A stretch of DNA of 8,398 bases, taken from positions 1 through 8,398 of the forward strand of contig CAJQJI010000106.1 in the NCBI GenBank assembly GCA_905478675.1, read 5' to 3'. Position 1 is the stretch's first letter. Each line of letters starts with the position of its first letter. Source of the stretch: Candidatus Altimarinota bacterium. GTDB taxonomy: Bacteria > Patescibacteriota > Gracilibacteria > UBA4473. Of the stretch, positions 5,048-8,398 are shown piece by piece. The notes under the pieces were generated by a model. It had not been told where the DNA came from. It did no database searches and was given only the letters and a program-made list of their open reading frames with translations. The translations under genes and the position numbers were made by a program.

Positions 5048-6079
5048 ATGAACTCTTCGTCTTTTAAAATTTCGGCCGTGTTTCTGTTGGGCATTTCGTT
5101 AGGAGTGGGTCTTTCTTGGACGTCTAGGGTTGTATTTAATCATTATGGAGTACATGAATCAGAAAGGAGTGTGAATACTTTAGCGAATCTTACCAATCCG
5201 TACTTAGAGTGTCCGGGTTTTAGTGGTTCTGATGCAAAATTAAATCGAGCTAAAGCGGATATAATAGATTTTATTGAAACGAAGAAAGAGAATGATGATA
5301 GTTTAAAAGTTTCGGTGTATGCCCGTGATTTAAATAATGGCCCTTGGGTGGGGATAGATGAAAAAGAACGTTATATTTCGGCTAGCTTGATGAAAGTACC
5401 CGTGATGATGATGCTTTTGAAACAAGTGGAACAAGGACGCCTTAGTTTAGAGGATGAACTTGTATATGAACCAGAAAAGTTAGATCCAATGCGTGATATT
5501 AATAATGATGCTTTAGAAGATGTGGCGCTTATGGTGCCTGGAGAAAGCTATTCTATTGCTGAACTAATGAAGCGCATGGTGTCTTATTCTAGCAATGAAG
5601 CCTTTTTCACACTTCTTAATATTACGGATATTGATGATCGGAATAGTTTTGAAAAAGCCGTAGGGGTTAATTGGAATGAGCCGGATTACCCCGCTATGGT
5701 TAGTGTTAAGAACTATAGTGGATTCTTTAGAGTCCTCTATAATGCGACTTATCTGAACCGAGAAGCGTCGGAGTATGCTTTGAATCTTTTGGGGCAGACG
5801 CGTTTTGATTTTGGTCTAAAAGCAGGGGTTCCCGAAGGGACCTTAGTCGCTAATAAATATGGAAATCAAGAACAATACCAGGAGAACGATAAGGTCCTAG
5901 AGAGCCGAAATCAGCTTTTACTTGGACGAAAAACAAAATTCTTACATGATTGTGGGATTGTTTATCATCCGGAAAGTCCTTATGTGTTGTGTGTTATGAC
6001 TCGTTCGGCTGAAAAAAGTAATATTGCTTTAAGTGAAATTATTTCTGAAATTTCATCTATTGTGTATCGTTATCGTTAA
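5048..6079 (+). CDS. Membrane-anchored serine hydrolase of the beta-lactamase/penicillin-binding fold
   Basis: A 343-residue protein. One N-terminal hydrophobic segment (~8-25) acts as a signal anchor or signal peptide, followed by an extracytoplasmic catalytic domain (~65-340). The active-site motifs are in the right order: SLMK (113-116) is the SxxK nucleophile motif, SSN (181-183) matches SxN, and KYG (270-272) stands where KTG is expected. NEPDYP (210-215) sits near the omega-loop position, but that region looks shortened and no clear equivalent of the class A deacylating Glu166 plus Asn170 is present. It is therefore more likely to act on peptidoglycan or a related peptide than to give antibiotic resistance, although beta-lactam hydrolysis cannot be excluded. 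LHDCGIVYHPESPYVLCVM (299-317) forms the last strands, with Cys302 and Cys315 close enough in sequence to pair. No Shine-Dalgarno sequence precedes the ATG. The glycogen debranching gene follows 46 bp downstream on the same strand. Confidence 0.83.
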   Translation: MNSSSFKISAVFLLGISLGVGLSWTSRVVFNHYGVHESERSVNTLANLTNPYLECPGFSGSDAKLNRAKADIIDFIETKKENDDSLKVSVYARDLNNGPWVGIDEKERYISASLMKVPVMMMLLKQVEQGRLSLEDELVYEPEKLDPMRDINNDALEDVALMVPGESYSIAELMKRMVSYSSNEAFFTLLNITDIDDRNSFEKAVGVNWNEPDYPAMVSVKNYSGFFRVLYNATYLNREASEYALNLLGQTRFDFGLKAGVPEGTLVANKYGNQEQYQENDKVLESRNQLLLGRKTKFLHDCGIVYHPESPYVLCVMTRSAEKSNIALSEIISEISSIVYRYR

Positions 6080-6087
6080 GAGTCGGT

Positions 6088-6116
6088 TTGAGCCCTTTGT
6101 TTATTTGAGCTACAGT
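6088..6116 (+). promoter_or_regulatory. Possible promoter for the glycogen debranching gene
   Basis: TTGAGC (6088-6093) and TACAGT (6111-6116) are separated by 17 nt, each matching 4 of 6 consensus bases. They lie in the 46-bp gap before the ATG at 6126 and would give a leader of only a few bases. The match is weak; co-transcription with the upstream hydrolase gene is equally possible. Confidence 0.25.
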
Positions 6117-6125
6117 ACTTAAAAA

Positions 6126-8015
6126 ATGAGTGCAAAAACAAATAAAAACCAAGAATGGCTTCAAACCAATGACTTAGGGGGCTTTTGTAGCGGTTCTGTT
6201 TCAGGGCCGCCGACACGGCGTTATCAAGGGCTTTTATGTGCCAGTTTAAACCCTCCAACGGATCGTTATTTGCTGGTTTCGCATTTGTTAGAAACAGTTT
6301 TTATTAATCAGGTCTCTACGCCTCTTTCGAACGAGCACTATTTACAACATCTCCCCGTATTGAATTTGGCTTTTGATTTTAAGAATCAACCGTATGCGCA
6401 TTGGTGTTTTAATTTAGAGGGGGGAAAATTAGAGAAATCGGTGTTGATGCTTAAAGGCGAAAATACAAGTTTGGTGCGTTATAAGAATGTAGGACACCAG
6501 CCTTTAACTTTGTTTGTAAAGCCGTTATTGGCACTGCGTGATTATCACACTCTTCGAGAAGATAATCCGGCCGTCGATGTGACTATTGAAGGGAATACGG
6601 TTTGTGCTCAAACTTGGGGCGAGCCTAAAGTATTTCTAGCGAGTAATTTAGCTCATTGGGAGCCGATTAAAAATTGGTATCACCAATTGTACTACAGCGA
6701 AGAAGCGGCTCGTGGTTTTGAGGCTACTGAGGATAATTTTTGTCCGGCAGATATAAACGCACTTTTAGCCCCTGGGGAAATATTACTGCTTAAGTTTAGT
6801 ACTCAACCTGGCCCAGTTTCAGAAAAGCCTTTTTTAGAAGCTGATAAATGTTATGCATCACTTAGCGATAAAGAACGGTTTAAAGCTGATTTAGAGCTGG
6901 CCGCTCGGCAGTTTATTGTGCATCGTGAATCAAGTAATAGTAGTACGATTCTTGCGGGGTATCCGTGGTTTACGGATTGGGGGCGTGATACGTTAATCTC
7001 ATTACGTGATTTTCAGGATTTTATGGAGCCGAATGAAGCCCAGCAAATTATTAAAACTTTTTTGCAGTACGAAAAAAATGGTTTAATTCCAAATCGTTTT
7101 CCCGATAACGCCGATGATGATATTGAATATAATACCGTGGATGCCACTCTATGGTTATTTGTGGCTGTGTGGGAATTACAGCAAAAACATCAAGATTTAG
7201 CCTTTATTCAATCTATTTTTTCTAGTTTAACGAAGATTATTAAAGCGCACATTGAAGGGACGGATTTTAATATTAAAGTTTTAGAATCGGGGTTGTTAAG
7301 GGCTGGTGAAGCCCCGTGGCAATTAACCTGGATGGATGCTAAAATTGGTGATTATACAGTCACTCCACGCAGCGGTTGTGCGGTTGAAATTAATGCGTTG
7401 TGGTATAACGCTTTAAAAATTTATCAGTCTTTTCAGAAAACCGTAAAAGACAAAACTTTAGACGTGAAGCCTTATATTAAAACTTTTGAAAAAAGCTTTG
7501 CTTCTACCTTTTGGAATGACCAAATGGGAGGTTTGTATGACGTTGTTATCGAAGCCGAAGAAAAAGATGAAGTGATTCGTCCGAACCAAGTTTATGCGTT
7601 GAGTTTACCCTTTACGATTTTACCCAAAGCGAAACAAAAAAAGGTTTTGCAGCAGATTGGTGAAAAACTTTATACACCTTTCGGGTTAAGAACTTTGGCG
7701 CTTGATAATCCTGATTTTAAACCAGAATACAAAGGGGACACTTGGGAGCGGGATGAAGCGTATCATCAAGGAACCGTCTGGCCGTTTTTATTGCGAGAAT
7801 ACTTTGTGGCCTATGAGAAAATTTATGGTAGTAAGAAGGCTAAACTGGCTATGTCTGAATCCTTGGAGGCTTTTAAAAATCATTTTTATCATGACGCTGG
7901 GATCGGAAGTGTTTCAGAGATTTTTGATGGAGGACATCCGTTGCACGGTAAAGGGTGCCCCGCTCAAGCTTGGAGTGTGGCGGCGTTATGGAAGCTCGTA
8001 AAGATGGCGGAATAG
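6126..8015 (+). CDS. Glycogen debranching enzyme (amylo-alpha-1,6-glucosidase, GDE_N + GDE_C)
   Basis: A 629-residue cytosolic enzyme expected to hydrolyse alpha-1,6 branch points of glycogen or limit dextrins. The N-terminal beta-rich domain (~10-225) has the family opening TNDLGGFCSGSVSGPPTRRY (14-33). The C-terminal (alpha/alpha)6 domain (~255-629) carries AGYPWFTDWGRDTLI (277-291), NGLIPNRFPD (318-327), NTVDATLWL (336-344), LTWMDAKIGDYTVTPRSG (400-417), EINALWYNAL (421-430), DTWERDEAYHQGTVWPFLL (538-556) and SEIFDG (597-602). By analogy with the C-terminal glucosidase half of eukaryotic debranching enzyme (GH133), Asp404 and Glu598 are the likely catalytic acid and base. No key motif is missing and the length is slightly under the usual ~650. 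The start is the first ATG before the conserved opening, with no Shine-Dalgarno sequence. No other glycogen gene lies within the window, so the pathway context is not visible. Its TAG is 2 bp from the stop of the convergent cysS. Confidence 0.95.
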   Translation: MSAKTNKNQEWLQTNDLGGFCSGSVSGPPTRRYQGLLCASLNPPTDRYLLVSHLLETVFINQVSTPLSNEHYLQHLPVLNLAFDFKNQPYAHWCFNLEGGKLEKSVLMLKGENTSLVRYKNVGHQPLTLFVKPLLALRDYHTLREDNPAVDVTIEGNTVCAQTWGEPKVFLASNLAHWEPIKNWYHQLYYSEEAARGFEATEDNFCPADINALLAPGEILLLKFSTQPGPVSEKPFLEADKCYASLSDKERFKADLELAARQFIVHRESSNSSTILAGYPWFTDWGRDTLISLRDFQDFMEPNEAQQIIKTFLQYEKNGLIPNRFPDNADDDIEYNTVDATLWLFVAVWELQQKHQDLAFIQSIFSSLTKIIKAHIEGTDFNIKVLESGLLRAGEAPWQLTWMDAKIGDYTVTPRSGCAVEINALWYNALKIYQSFQKTVKDKTLDVKPYIKTFEKSFASTFWNDQMGGLYDVVIEAEEKDEVIRPNQVYALSLPFTILPKAKQKKVLQQIGEKLYTPFGLRTLALDNPDFKPEYKGDTWERDEAYHQGTVWPFLLREYFVAYEKIYGSKKAKLAMSESLEAFKNHFYHDAGIGSVSEIFDGGHPLHGKGCPAQAWSVAALWKLVKMAE

Positions 8016-8023
8016 ATTTAAAG
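8012..8023. repeat. 12-bp sequence shared by two convergent stop junctions, copy 2
   Basis: ATAGATTTAAAG holds the TAG of the debranching enzyme (8013-8015) and the TAA of cysS (8018-8020) 2 bp apart, exactly as at 4471-4482. Flanking bases differ. Confidence 0.45.
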
Positions 8024-8398
8024 CGGTTTTACCGTTTGTCCTTCGGGTTCATCTTTTACTTCCCAGCCAAGATCTTTAATAGCCTCACGTAATTGGTCGG
8101 CTTCGGCCCAATCCTTGTTTAATCGTGCTTCTGACCTTTTTTGCAACAGTGTTTCAATTTCTGCAGGAAGCTCTAAAACCTCAAAACTTAGGACGTCAAA
8201 TACGTGATTAAAGTCATTTTCTAGAAACTCGACGATTAACAACGCTTTATCGGCGGAGAGTTCTTTTTTATCTTTAGCTTTGAGCCCTTGAGTTATTAAA
8301 TCAAACGTGGCGGCTAGGGCTTCTGCGACATTTAAGTCGTCGGTTAACGCTTGCCTATATTTATGTCGGGCTTGGTCAACTAAACCAGATTCACGAAG
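8018..8398 (-). CDS. cysS: Cysteinyl-tRNA synthetase, C-terminal part (partial, continues beyond the window)
   Basis: The minus-strand frame is open from the window edge at 8398 to TAA at 8018-8020, giving 126 residues. It begins LRESGLVDQARHKYRQ and continues ALTDDLNVAEALAATFDLI, the conserved helical-domain motif of CysRS (usual form ALNDDFNTPEALA). It ends in LLQKRSEARLNKDWAEADQL, then a region ending LGWEVKDEPEGQTVKPL, the typical CysRS C-terminal helix pair and tail. The catalytic Rossmann domain, with its HIGH and KMSKS motifs and zinc ligands, lies outside the window. CysRS charges tRNA-Cys with cysteine in the cytosol. A non-ATG start near 8242 would be an artefact of reading only part of the frame; the frame is continuous through it. 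It is convergent with the debranching enzyme gene. Confidence 0.94.
   Translation of the reverse strand, partial: LRESGLVDQARHKYRQALTDDLNVAEALAATFDLITQGLKAKDKKELSADKALLIVEFLENDFNHVFDVLSFEVLELPAEIETLLQKRSEARLNKDWAEADQLREAIKDLGWEVKDEPEGQTVKPL
8021..8037 (+). terminator. Weak hairpin after the debranching enzyme stop
   Basis: AAGCGGT (8021-8027), a TTT loop and ACCGTTT (8031-8037) form a 7-bp stem with one G-U pair in the plus-strand RNA, starting 6 nt after the TAG at 8015. It lies inside the 3' end of cysS, and only three T residues, which are part of the stem, occur at its 3' side. It is a marginal terminator candidate. Confidence 0.25.

Noticed and set aside
6076..6258. Minus-strand open frame across the hydrolase-debranching enzyme gap
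   Set aside because: It overlaps the conserved N-terminus of the debranching enzyme and has no recognisable features.
7702..8001. Plus-strand alternate frame in the 3' end of the debranching enzyme gene
   Set aside because: The main frame there encodes the conserved DTWERDEAYHQGT and SEIFDG motifs; the other frame is a shadow.

Overview
The window looks like a compact piece of chromosome from a Candidate Phyla Radiation (Patescibacteria) bacterium. The evidence is gene content: two membrane proteins built from the two-helix 'T4SS pilin-like' module common in that group, a cysteine-rich dCMP-deaminase-like protein of a type I associate with it, and a beta-lactamase-fold serine hydrolase with a non-canonical third motif. 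All nine genes read through in the standard code. None ends in TGA (six TAA, three TAG), so this is not a code-25 genome (UGA = Gly, as in Gracilibacteria/Absconditabacteria), but UGA use is low. A relative such as Peregrinibacteria would fit; that is inference only.

Layout: 39-1733 (+) holds two adjacent genes, 3 bp apart, for polytopic membrane proteins. Each is made of three tandem copies of the same helix-acidic loop-helix module. 1838-2908 (+) is a MutY adenine glycosylase that has lost its iron-sulfur cluster cysteines and carries an intact MutT-type Nudix domain. 2905-3921 (-) is a HupE/UreJ-like membrane protein with an unusual secreted N-terminal region containing a 25-residue tandem repeat. 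3989-4474 (+) is a zinc-dependent deaminase-family protein. 4477-4923 (-) is a DCC (DUF393) thiol-oxidoreductase-like protein with an added C-terminal membrane helix. 5048-6079 (+) is a membrane-anchored serine hydrolase. 6126-8015 (+) is a glycogen debranching enzyme. 8018-8398 (-) is the 3' part of cysteinyl-tRNA synthetase, cut by the window edge.

There is no gene-free stretch over 300 bp; the largest gaps are 124 bp (4924-5047) and 104 bp (1734-1837). Strand changes are frequent, and all three convergent gene pairs either overlap or are 2 bp apart. Most genes lack a clear Shine-Dalgarno sequence, and several have -10-like hexamers close to the start codon, which suggests leaderless or short-leader transcripts. 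Apart from the pilin-like pair, the genes do not form one pathway: they cover oxidised-guanine repair, nucleotide metabolism, envelope functions, glycogen use and translation. No tRNA, rRNA, CRISPR array, transposase or attachment site was seen.

The most unusual items are the triplicated pilin-like proteins, the MutY-MutT fusion without an iron-sulfur cluster, the duplicated extracytoplasmic segment of the HupE-like protein, and a short leader ORF plus hairpin upstream of the serine hydrolase.
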